64,000 nt of DNA. It comes from Wenyingzhuangia sp. 2_MG-2023. Its GTDB lineage: Bacteria > Bacteroidota > Bacteroidia > Flavobacteriales > Flavobacteriaceae. The stretch is taken from NCBI RefSeq assembly GCF_030548295.1, contig NZ_JAUOSB010000013.1, positions 22,922 through 86,921 on the forward strand, read 5' to 3'. A program made the position numbers and the translations under genes. The notes under the pieces are model-generated. The model saw nothing but the letters and a program-made list of their open reading frames with translations. It was not told the origin of the DNA and searched no databases. Below, in pieces: positions 46,431 through 54,270 of the stretch (position 1 is its first letter; each line of letters begins with the position of its first letter).

Positions 46431-47582
46431 TTAGTTAATACTTATTTGATTTTGATGAATTGTATAATTAAAGTCAAAGCTTTTTTGAAAGGTGTTTAGA
46501 ATTGTAGATATTTCTTCGTGGGCATCAAAATTCGCATTAAAGAACTGCTCGTTTAATACAGTGTTGTTATTGGTTATTTGAACATTGTAGTTGCGTTCTA
46601 ATTTTTTGATAATATTTTTAAAAGGAATATTTCTAAAAATAAGTTGACCATTTATCCAACTAGTATAAATGCGAGTGTCTACTTTTTCTTTTAAAATTGT
46701 ACGATCACTTTCGTTGTAACTTCCTTTAAATCCAGGTGTAATTAACGTAGCTGTTTCAGAATTGTAGTGGTTGTCATCGTACAAACCAACCAAACCTTCT
46801 ACCAAAACAGTAGAAATAGTAGATTCTTCAGGATACGCAGAAAGGTTAAATTGCGTTCCTAATACTCTTACTTTTAATTTATTTGCATTTACAATAAAAG
46901 GATTTTCAGGATTTTTGGCTACGTCAAAATAAGCTTCTCCATTCAAACTTACTTCTCGGTTTTCATTGGCAGCAAATTGTACAGGATATTTTATAGATGA
47001 TCCTGAGTTTAGATTTACTTTGGTTCCATCAGACAATACCAACTCAAACTGTTTTCCATAAGGAACAGTCAATGTGTTATAAACAGCTTGCTCTGTTGTG
47101 TTTTTAGTATGGTATACAATTTTGTTGTTTTGCTGTGTTCCAATTACGTTTCCTTGAACATCTAAAATTTCTTTTTGATTATTCTCACTGATGATTTCTA
47201 CAGTTCCGTTTTCCAATTGAAGTGTAATTTGATTTACACTTGCAGAAAAATCTGTTGTATTGTCAAATGTTTTCTGATAAAAGAAATAACTAGAACCCAT
47301 AGCAATAATTAAAATAGCAGCATATTTTAAAGTATTTAGATACCTTAGTTTTAAGGTCGATTTTTTACTTTGTTGGATTGCTTTTAATTGTTTTTCCTTA
47401 AAAGAATTTACATCTACTTTTAGCGTATTACTATTAATAGCATGGTGCATTTGTATGTATTCTTTAAATGCATTTAAGTTGTCTTCTTTTTGAGTCCAGC
47501 TCTCCAGTAATTCCAATTCTACAGCTGTAGCGTTGCCTGTTAAGTAGTTTATAATACACTTTTCTATTTCAGATGAAATCAT
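46431..47582 (-). CDS. FecR-type anti-sigma factor
   Basis: This 383-residue protein is counted from the ATG at 47582; the frame extends 14 residues further, but those are unlike the family. It has a cytoplasmic sigma-binding region (about 1-75), one membrane helix (YAAILIIAMGSSYFF, about 85-102) and the periplasmic FecR domain (VPYGKQFELVLSDGTKVNLNSGSSIKYP; EVSLNGEAYFDVAKNPENPF) with a C-terminal STN-like part (INGQLIFRNIPFKNIIKKLERNYNV). It would receive the signal from the STN-type SusC. The usual ECF sigma gene is not next to it. Confidence 0.92.
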   Translation of the reverse strand: MISSEIEKCIINYLTGNATAVELELLESWTQKEDNLNAFKEYIQMHHAINSNTLKVDVNSFKEKQLKAIQQSKKSTLKLRYLNTLKYAAILIIAMGSSYFFYQKTFDNTTDFSASVNQITLQLENGTVEIISENNQKEILDVQGNVIGTQQNNKIVYHTKNTTEQAVYNTLTVPYGKQFELVLSDGTKVNLNSGSSIKYPVQFAANENREVSLNGEAYFDVAKNPENPFIVNANKLKVRVLGTQFNLSAYPEESTISTVLVEGLVGLYDDNHYNSETATLITPGFKGSYNESDRTILKEKVDTRIYTSWINGQLIFRNIPFKNIIKKLERNYNVQITNNNTVLNEQFFNANFDAHEEISTILNTFQKSFDFNYTIHQNQISIN

Positions 47583-47819
47583 ACTTTTCCTTTTATATAA
47601 TGCTAAGACAAAGCGAAATTTCAATACCCTAGAAAAGATATGTTATGTAAATGTTAAGTAATTAATGACTAGAGTAAAAAGAACAAACCCGAGAGAAATC
47701 AATATGTACAGAAGAAAATTGTATAAAAATTAAAGAGTGTTTTTAAAGCGCTGATAGCTAGTGTTTATGTTTGGTTTTTCAATTGTATTTTGAAATAAAC
47801 ACTTGCTATATGTCATTTT

Positions 47820-48413
47820 TTAAGGATTGAAAACAGGGTCTTTTAGTTGTGCTTTGTGAGCAATAAAATAAATAAATATATTTACAAACATGTGAAAAAT
47901 CACCAAACAGATAAGTGCATATAGCGGAACTCCTAAAAATTGATAAGGCCAAGAATACGTCCAAACCCCCAAGTTGATGGTAATAACTTCTCCAAAAGCA
48001 GGAAATATCAATGCGAGTAAAAAAGTTATGGTCGCTTTGGTAATTAAAGATGGTTTTTTGAGTTCCCTAAATAGTTCTTTTTCCAATTTGTAAACATAAC
48101 TAAAGGCAAGCATCCAAGCAAAAGGGAGCCACAAAGGCATTTTTGTTGTTACATCGTGGTATTGCCAATATTCATTTTCAATTCCCCAATTTTCTGCAGA
48201 AATTCCTAAAACCCCTGTAAGTATCATTCCTATAGGTACCAGCCAATATTTTTGACCATCTTTAAAACCTAAGCTGTACATAGAATGAACAACCTTAGCA
48301 GCTAAAATAAGGGCAACCAACCCATCTAAATGATGCAACAAACCAATAAACACTCCTGCAATACAAATTTTAGCAACTGCTTTTAGGAGTGATATGTATA
48401 TGTTTTTAGTCAA
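47820..48413 (-). CDS. Conserved multi-pass membrane protein of unknown function
   Basis: This 197-residue protein has about six predicted membrane helices. Conserved-looking polar and aromatic motifs are GISAENWGIENEYWQYHD (about 69-86) and FPAFGEVITINLGVWTYSW (about 139-157). The pattern ENWGI...W.Y and E...I..GVW.Y recalls membrane hydratase or cyclase-like integral enzymes, but I cannot name a family. It lies between fecR and argS on the same strand with a 62-base gap to argS, so co-transcription with argS is possible. Confidence 0.75.
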   Translation of the reverse strand: MTKNIYISLLKAVAKICIAGVFIGLLHHLDGLVALILAAKVVHSMYSLGFKDGQKYWLVPIGMILTGVLGISAENWGIENEYWQYHDVTTKMPLWLPFAWMLAFSYVYKLEKELFRELKKPSLITKATITFLLALIFPAFGEVITINLGVWTYSWPYQFLGVPLYALICLVIFHMFVNIFIYFIAHKAQLKDPVFNP

Positions 48414-48475
48414 GGGTTGAAACGTTTAAAGATTTAGAAAAGTAAATCCGTTTTGAATTGATTAAATATTTGAGA

Positions 48476-50248
48476 TTACATTCTTTCAGGAACGTCAATT
48501 CCTAATAGATTGAATGCCGATTTGATAGTTTCTCCCACTTGTGCAGACAATTGTGTTCTAAATATTTTTACAGCATTGTTTTCACATCCTAAAATGTAAG
48601 AACTTTGATAAAAAGAGTTGTATTCTTTTACCAAGTCATAACTGTAGTTGGCAATCAAAGCTGGACTGTGGTTTTTAGCAGCCAATTGTATGGTTTCTGG
48701 AAATTGTTGCAATGTTTTGATCACCGACAATTCTTTTTCAGAAATTGAAATAGTTTGTTTTTCAGAATAATCAAAATCAGCCTTTCTTAAAATAGACTGG
48801 ATTCTTGCATAGGTATATTGAATAAAAGGTCCTGTGTTTCCGTTAAAGTCAATAGATTCTTTAGGGTCGAACAAAATACGTTTTTTAGGATCTACTTTTA
48901 AGATGTAATACTTTAAAGCTCCCATACCAATAATTTTGTACAATGCTTCTTTTTGTTCTGTAGAATATCCTTCTAGTTTTCCTAATTCTTGAGAAATTTC
49001 ACCAGCAGTTTTAACCATTTCTGCCATCAAATCATCAGCATCTACAACAGTTCCTTCTCTAGACTTCATTTTACCCGTAGGCAAATCTACCATTCCGTAA
49101 GACAAGTGATACATGTTTTCAGCCCAAGAATATCCTAATTTTTTTAAGATTAGAAACAATACTTTAAAGTGATAATCTTGCTCGTTACCAACGGTATAAG
49201 TCAATGCATTGATGTCGAATTCTTGAAAACGCTGAATAGCAGTTCCAATATCTTGGGTAATGTAAACGGAAGTTCCATCTCCACGTAACACTAATTTTTC
49301 ATCCAAACCTTCATCCGTCAAGTCAATCCAAACAGAACCATCTTCTTTTTGATAAAACACACCTTTTTCCAATCCTTCTGTCACACAATCTTTTCCTAAA
49401 AGGTATGTATTGCTTTCGTAATAGTTTTTGTCAAAAGTAACACCTAGATTTTTATAAGAAACAGCAAACCCATCATATACCCATTGGTTCATGGTTTTCC
49501 AAAGGTTTACCACTTCTTCATCACCAGCTTCCCATTTGCGCAACATGTCTTGTGCTTCTAGTAAAATAGGTGCCTGTTTTTTTGCTTCCTCTTCTGTTTT
49601 TCCTTCAGCTAGTAGAACATTTATTTCTTCTTTGTAAGCTTTGTCAAAAGCTACATAATAATTTCCTACTAATTTATCTCCTTTCAAACCTGTGTTTTCT
49701 GGAGTTTCTCCATTCCCAAATTTTTGCCATGCCAACATACTTTTACAAATATGAATACCACGGTCGTTTATAATTTGAGTTTTGTATACTTTTTTTCCAG
49801 ATGCAGCAATAATTTCTGCCACAGAAAAACCTAATAAATTGTTACGTACATGCCCCAGATGCAAGGGTTTGTTGGTGTTAGGTGAGGAATATTCTACCAT
49901 TACGGCTTTATCAGTAGGAGTAGGAGCTAAGGTTCCGTAGTTTTTAGTAGCATACATAGTGTAAAAACTGTCTAAGAAAAAACTAGGATTGATAGAAACG
50001 TTTAAGAACCCTTTGACTACATTAAAATTGGTCACCAAGTCTACATGCTCTTTCAAATATTCTCCAATTTGTGTTCCAATTTGAACAGGGTTTCCTTTCA
50101 CATATTTTAAAAAGGCAAATACTACGATGGTGATATCTCCTTCAAATTCCTTTCGAGTTGCTTGAAATTCAACAGATGGGATTTCAATTTTAAAAATTTC
50201 TACAAATGCTTTTTTAACAGCTATTTCTAAATGGTTTTGGATACTCAT
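48476..50248 (-). CDS. argS: Arginyl-tRNA synthetase
   Basis: This 590-residue class I enzyme charges tRNA-Arg. The N-terminal add-1 domain (about 1-90) is followed by the HIGH motif as HLGH in SSPNTNKPLHLGHVRN, by the synthetase core (GVTFDKNYYES; SVYITQDIGTAIQRF) and by MKSREGTVV in the place of KMSKS. The C-terminal helical anticodon domain includes GNTGPFIQYTYARIQSILRK and ends NLLGIDVPERM. The frame is open to 50284, but ATG 50248 begins the family-typical MSIQNHLEIAVKKAF. Confidence 0.97.
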   Translation of the reverse strand: MSIQNHLEIAVKKAFVEIFKIEIPSVEFQATRKEFEGDITIVVFAFLKYVKGNPVQIGTQIGEYLKEHVDLVTNFNVVKGFLNVSINPSFFLDSFYTMYATKNYGTLAPTPTDKAVMVEYSSPNTNKPLHLGHVRNNLLGFSVAEIIAASGKKVYKTQIINDRGIHICKSMLAWQKFGNGETPENTGLKGDKLVGNYYVAFDKAYKEEINVLLAEGKTEEEAKKQAPILLEAQDMLRKWEAGDEEVVNLWKTMNQWVYDGFAVSYKNLGVTFDKNYYESNTYLLGKDCVTEGLEKGVFYQKEDGSVWIDLTDEGLDEKLVLRGDGTSVYITQDIGTAIQRFQEFDINALTYTVGNEQDYHFKVLFLILKKLGYSWAENMYHLSYGMVDLPTGKMKSREGTVVDADDLMAEMVKTAGEISQELGKLEGYSTEQKEALYKIIGMGALKYYILKVDPKKRILFDPKESIDFNGNTGPFIQYTYARIQSILRKADFDYSEKQTISISEKELSVIKTLQQFPETIQLAAKNHSPALIANYSYDLVKEYNSFYQSSYILGCENNAVKIFRTQLSAQVGETIKSAFNLLGIDVPERM

Positions 50249-50323
50249 TTTGGTGTATTTCTTTGAAGTTGCGAAAATACACAAATTAAATGATTAGCTA
50301 TAGAAAAATAGAAAGCAACAAAA

Positions 50324-50353
50324 AAGGGTTATCAAATAATTTTGATAACCCTT
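50324..50353. terminator. Terminator of the small lipoprotein gene
   Basis: A perfect 13-bp stem, AAGGGTTATCAAA (50324-50336) with 50341-50353, has a TAAT loop. On the minus strand it is followed by T6, 24 bases after the lipoprotein stop. Confidence 0.88.
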
Positions 50354-50376
50354 AGATATATTCAACTTAAAAAATA

Positions 50377-50589
50377 TTATTTAGCATCAGTAGCATCATC
50401 TATTTCGTCTTCCACTTCTTCTGCTCCTTCTTTAATCTTATCTCCTGTTTCTTCTGCAGCATCTTCTATACCTTCTCCAACTTCTTCCATTCCGTCTTCT
50501 ACTTTTTCTTTAGGAGATTTTTCTTTACAGCTTATTACGGTGGCGGTCATGGCTAAAAGGATAGCGCTAATTGCAAGTCTTTTTTTCAT
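50377..50589 (-). CDS. Small acidic lipoprotein
   Basis: This 70-residue protein has a lipoprotein signal peptide (lipobox VISC, Cys21). The mature 50 residues are mostly Glu, Asp, Lys, Gly and Ala in a repeating amphipathic pattern (EDGMEEVGEGIEDAAEETGDKI), like short YtxH/entericidin-like stress lipoproteins, but no family is certain. It has its own terminator. A 13-base palindrome, GTTGCA-T-TGCAAC (50645-50657), lies about 60 bases before the start and may be its operator. The opposite-strand frame at 50342-50599 is Ser/Pro shadow. Confidence 0.8.
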   Translation of the reverse strand: MKKRLAISAILLAMTATVISCKEKSPKEKVEDGMEEVGEGIEDAAEETGDKIKEGAEEVEDEIDDATDAK

Positions 50590-51011
50590 TTTTGATTGAT
50601 TTTATAATTGTTAATTAAAAGTATGGTTTCAATAATTCTTAATTGTTGCATTGCAACGTTATAAATTTATATGAGAAACACTAAGCATTAAAATGATTTA
50701 AATTAATAAATGGTAATATTTTTTATTATATTTATATGTAATTCAGAACTTAATATAGTTGGAATAATAAAGGTATAAATACCATCTTTTAATGTAATTG
50801 TTAAGAGGTTATTTTTCATCATAGAGTTCTACTTAACAATGTTACAATTTGCATTGTAATGCTTATATATTATGTAAAGTTAGGCCTTAAGTAGTCTTTT
50901 TGAGTTGATGTGTTTTTTGTTTAAAATTGATCTTGGTCAATTTTAAGGATTACAATAGAAATCAAGCTTTATTATAATTATATTTGATGAAATATCTATA
51001 CGGCATAATTT
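50590..51011. promoter_or_regulatory. Divergent control region with 26-bp FNR/CRP-type palindrome
   Basis: These 422 bases have no ORF. The key element is TTAAAATTGA-TCTTGG-TCAATTTTAA at 50921-50946, with perfect 10-bp arms and a core of TTGA-N6-TCAA. A -7 box, TATATTTG, lies at 50979-50986 with no TTG at -33, as in an activator-dependent promoter. The palindrome centre is about 57 bases before the likely start point. A further inverted repeat, TTACAAT-TTGC-ATTGTAA, is at 50842-50859, and GTTGCA-T-TGCAAC is at 50645-50657. Confidence 0.7.
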
Positions 51012-52169
51012 ATGATTGAAAATCACATCTACAGTGGTAAACTTGCATCGGTTCTTAATAGTGTTTTTCATGGCGTTTTGTTAACCAACCATGAGGGAAT
51101 AATAGTGGACTATAATAAGTCAAGTTTACAGTTGTTGAAACAAACAACAAATTTAAGAGATAAAGAATTAAGTGATTTACTGCCGGTAGCATGTAAATTT
51201 AAATTTGAAAGATATTTTGAAAAATGTCAGAATTTTGAAACTAGAAAGTACAAACAATTTGAGTATAATTGTTTTTCGGATACAGGAGAATTGAGAGTTT
51301 TGGAATTGGATTGCAACCAAAATTTTATTTCTGAGGAAGATTCTGAAAAATATACAATTTGCGTTATAAGAGATATTACAGAACGTAAAAATGTAGAAGA
51401 AGAATTGGATTTACAAAAGCATGACAAAATAGAAAGTATAGATAGATTAGAAGGTAAGCAGGAGTTAAACGACATGAAATCAAGGTTTATAACAACAGCA
51501 TCTCATGAGTTTAGAACACCTTTAGCTGGAATTTTATCTTCTATAGATTTGATAGAGCGTTATCTTAAAGTTGATGAAGATTTGTGGAGTCAATTTGTGC
51601 ACAAGTCTAAAGTAGAATCCCATATTCTTAAAATCAAAACCTCTATAAAAACATTAACAGGAACTTTAAATCAATTTTTATCATTAGGGCAATTAGAAGA
51701 GGGGAGAATAGACTACAATGAAGAAGAATTTGATTTGAAAGAAACATTGCAAAACTTTATTGACGAGTTTGTTCCTTTGTTAAAAAAAGATCAGGTAATC
51801 AACTTTGAATTTAAGACAAATCAATCAAGAGTTCATTTGGATAAAAATATTTTAAGGCATGTGATGAACAATCTTTTGTCTAATGCCATTAAATATACGC
51901 CAGCGGGTAAAAACGTGGAGGTTTTATCATTCGTGAACGATCGTGAAATTCAGATTTCGGTAAGAGATGAGGGAATGGGAATTCCACCAGAAGATCAAAA
52001 TAATTTGTTTAGAAGATTCTTTAGAGCCAAAAATGCAACAAACTTACAAGGTACTGGTCTTGGACTGAATATAGTTAGAAAATATGTTACATTGATGAAT
52101 GGTAATATATCTTTTGAAAGTAAAGAAGGTGTTGGAACTGTTTTTACAGTTAAAATTCTTAAAAAATAA
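51012..52169 (+). CDS. Cytosolic PAS-domain sensor histidine kinase
   Basis: This 385-residue kinase has no signal peptide or membrane helix. A PAS domain (about 10-125, SVFHGVLLTNHEGIIVDYN to the PAC-like VIRDITERKNVEEEL) leads through a short coiled coil into HisKA with His165 (TASHEFRTPLAGIL). The HATPase has the N box HVMNNLLSNAIKYTP, G1 RDEGMGIPPED and G2 GTGLGLNIVRK. The PAS ligand is not shown. It is followed after 28 bases by the receiver-CRP gene, so the two form a two-component pair. The promoter carries a large FNR/CRP-type palindrome. Confidence 0.94.
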   Translation: MIENHIYSGKLASVLNSVFHGVLLTNHEGIIVDYNKSSLQLLKQTTNLRDKELSDLLPVACKFKFERYFEKCQNFETRKYKQFEYNCFSDTGELRVLELDCNQNFISEEDSEKYTICVIRDITERKNVEEELDLQKHDKIESIDRLEGKQELNDMKSRFITTASHEFRTPLAGILSSIDLIERYLKVDEDLWSQFVHKSKVESHILKIKTSIKTLTGTLNQFLSLGQLEEGRIDYNEEEFDLKETLQNFIDEFVPLLKKDQVINFEFKTNQSRVHLDKNILRHVMNNLLSNAIKYTPAGKNVEVLSFVNDREIQISVRDEGMGIPPEDQNNLFRRFFRAKNATNLQGTGLGLNIVRKYVTLMNGNISFESKEGVGTVFTVKILKK

Positions 52170-52197
52170 AAATTCAACATGAAAAAAAATTAAACCA

Positions 52198-53244
52198 ATG
52201 ATGAAAAAAATATTGTTAATAGAGGATGATCTGATAATGCGAGAGAATATTTCAGAACTAATTGAATTGGCAGGCTATGAGGTTGAGGTTGCTGAAAATG
52301 GAATGGTGGGTATTGAAAAAACAAAATCTTTTTTACCAGATCTTATTATTTGCGATGTTATGATGCCTGAATTAGATGGGTATGGAGTACTATATATTTT
52401 AAGCCAAAAACCAGAAACGGCAATTATCCCTTTTGTGTTTTTAACAGCTAAATCTGAAAAAGCAGATTTAAGAAAAGGAATGGAATTGGGGGCAGATGAT
52501 TATTTGTTCAAGCCTTTTGAAAGCACAGAATTAATTAGAGTTATAGAAAATAGGTTAAAAAAAAACGAGTTACTTAAAAAACATTACGGTGCTAATAGTG
52601 GCGATGTTCACGCTTTTTTAGACGAAGCTAAAAAGGTCATTACTTTAGAAGATGTAAAAGATGACTCGCATGTTTTTAACTATGCTTCTAAAGAGTTTAT
52701 TTACAAAGAAGGAGAACATGTTCATTTTGTATATTATATAGAAAAAGGAAGTGTTAAAACTTATAAGTTTAATGATGATGGTAAAGAATACATAACAGCT
52801 GTTTATAGTGAAGGACAGTTTTTTGGTTTTCAGGCTATTTTTGAAGATAGAACACACGAAGAAATTGCCGAAGCTCTGGAAAATACTGTATTGACTAAGA
52901 TTTCTAAAAAAGATTTTTTAGCATTGATATATAACAATAGAGAAGTAGCGCAACAATTCATGAACATCATATCAAAAACATTAAGCTCCAAAGAAGAAGA
53001 TTTAATGTTGATGGCTTATAGTTCTGTAAGAAAAAGAGTTTCAAAAAAACTTCAGGAGTTGTTGGCAAATACAGATGAAATTAGTTTGTTAAGAACAGAT
53101 TTAGCTAAATTAACGGGAACTACTAAAGAGAGTTTGACAAGAACGTTAACGGAATTCAAAAACAGTAAAATTATCAAAACAGAAGGAAAGAAAATTATTT
53201 TAATTGATAGAGACAAGCTGCAAAAAATGGATCTGATATGGTAG
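52198..53244 (+). CDS. Response regulator with receiver fused to CRP/FNR-type DNA-binding module
   Basis: This 348-residue protein has an unusual order: receiver domain (1-122, phosphoacceptor Asp53 in ICDVMMPELDG, conserved Thr in FLTAK and Lys in LFKPFE), linker, cyclic-nucleotide-binding-like beta roll (about 155-250, FIYKEGEHVHFVYYIEKGSVKTY), and a Crp-type helix-turn-helix (about 275-340, LAKLTGTTKESLTRTLTEFK). In the recognition helix Glu and Arg have the E-x-x-x-R spacing of FNR/CRP, which contact TTGA/TCAA or TGTGA. It lacks cAMP-pocket certainty and FNR cysteines. It may bind the nearby TTGA-N6-TCAA sites. ATGATG gives two possible starts. Confidence 0.92.
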   Translation: MMKKILLIEDDLIMRENISELIELAGYEVEVAENGMVGIEKTKSFLPDLIICDVMMPELDGYGVLYILSQKPETAIIPFVFLTAKSEKADLRKGMELGADDYLFKPFESTELIRVIENRLKKNELLKKHYGANSGDVHAFLDEAKKVITLEDVKDDSHVFNYASKEFIYKEGEHVHFVYYIEKGSVKTYKFNDDGKEYITAVYSEGQFFGFQAIFEDRTHEEIAEALENTVLTKISKKDFLALIYNNREVAQQFMNIISKTLSSKEEDLMLMAYSSVRKRVSKKLQELLANTDEISLLRTDLAKLTGTTKESLTRTLTEFKNSKIIKTEGKKIILIDRDKLQKMDLIW

Positions 53245-53355
53245 TCTTGTTATAAAAAAAATATAAGATTAATGAAGTTGAATATGAAATTCTAAATTAA
53301 AAAAACATTATAAAAATAATTCCTGTAAGTGTGTTTATATTACAGGTTGTTTAAT

Positions 53356-53405
53356 AAAACAAGAGCTTGTTTGAGAAATCAGATAGTCTCTTGTTTTTGT
53401 TTTTT
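53356..53405 (+). terminator. Terminator after the receiver-CRP gene
   Basis: AAAACAAGAG (53356-53365) pairs with CTCTTGTTTT (53388-53397) and is followed by a long T-rich tract. A second hairpin, CCTGTAA/TTACAGG, lies just upstream (53321-53346). Confidence 0.75.
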
Positions 53406-53409
53406 TAAG

Positions 53410-53482
53410 TTGATAATAATCATGAGTTTTAATTGATTCAGGTCAATATAGCTAGCGTGTTATATAGCGAACTTTATAGTTG
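53410..53482 (+). promoter_or_regulatory. Two FNR/CRP-type boxes and promoter of the baeRF-mscS operon
   Basis: TTGAT-AATA-ATCAT (53410-53423) and TTGAT-TCAG-GTCAA (53433-53446) are spaced 23 bases centre to centre. TATAGTTG at 53475-53482 is a one-mismatch -7 box. The second box is then centred about 48 bases before the likely start point. Confidence 0.65.
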
Positions 53483-53508
53483 ATTAACAACTCAATAAAT
53501 GAACAATT

Positions 53509-54270
53509 ATGCTTAAATTTAAAACGGATTTATCCAAAGAAGATTTTAAAGATTTGGCTCAAACTACAGATTTTAACTGTGTTTCTATTTATTGTCCTAT
53601 ACTCTCTCATATAAAAGTATCTAGAGAAAATTTTATTTTTCAAATACATGAAGTAGAACAAAGGTTATTGCAAGATGGAGTTCCTAATAGTTCTGCGCAA
53701 AATATCCTTAACCCTTTAGAATATATAGCAAATAATGATTCTATATGGAATGCCTATAGTTTAGAACAGTCAAAAACATTCGTTATCTTTATCAATGAAA
53801 ACAGCATACAGAGTTATTTGATAAATACAGAAATTGATAGTTGTATGTATATTACAACAAATTATTATCTGTTGCCATTGATTAAAAAAGCATCTTCAGA
53901 CAAATTGTTAGAAGATACTTTAAAAATTAAAAAAGTCATGTTAGATAAGGATGTAACTACAAATAGATTGGAAAAAGTTATACCTCTAGCTATGCAAGGA
54001 AAAATAGAAAGACTTTATGTTTCTGCAAGTGACGATGTTTTTGGTGTGTATGATGAAATCAATCAAACAACGATCATAGACAATGAGATGAATAGCACCA
54101 ACATGTCTTTAATTAATTTTGCTGCAATTACAACTTACCAAAGAGGTGGAGATGTTTTTCTAGTAGATAATCCATTGGCAATGCCTGTAAAAGGAGTTCC
54201 AATTCAAGCAATCATAAAAGAAGAAAAAGAAACATGGGAATTTTCAACATTAGTAGATCCTATGAAATAG
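53509..54270 (+). CDS. Shortened baeRF family protein (bacterial eRF1-like)
   Basis: This 253-residue protein resembles bacterial proteins of the baeRF class (eRF1-related). The N-terminal half has CVSIYCPILSHIKVSRENF, W79-region NDSIWNAYSLEQSKTFVIFIN and NYYLLPLIKKAS. The C-terminal third looks like the L7Ae-like domain (MQGKIERLYVSASDDVFGVYDE, then LINFAAITTYQRGGDVFLVD and the ending PVKGVPIQAIIKE). The usual central part of about 100 residues between these seems missing, since the family is normally about 370 residues. A role on stalled or hibernating ribosomes is inferred only. The mscS gene starts inside its end. Confidence 0.65.
   Translation: MLKFKTDLSKEDFKDLAQTTDFNCVSIYCPILSHIKVSRENFIFQIHEVEQRLLQDGVPNSSAQNILNPLEYIANNDSIWNAYSLEQSKTFVIFINENSIQSYLINTEIDSCMYITTNYYLLPLIKKASSDKLLEDTLKIKKVMLDKDVTTNRLEKVIPLAMQGKIERLYVSASDDVFGVYDEINQTTIIDNEMNSTNMSLINFAAITTYQRGGDVFLVDNPLAMPVKGVPIQAIIKEEKETWEFSTLVDPMK

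Noticed and set aside
47583..47819. Possible ECF sigma factor upstream of fecR
   Set aside because: All frames are interrupted by stops and no sigma-70 region 2 or 4 motif is visible.
50342..50599. Ser/Pro-rich 85-residue plus-strand frame
   Set aside because: It is the reverse of the acidic lipoprotein gene (Glu/Asp codons read as Ser/Phe/Ile) and lacks start signals.
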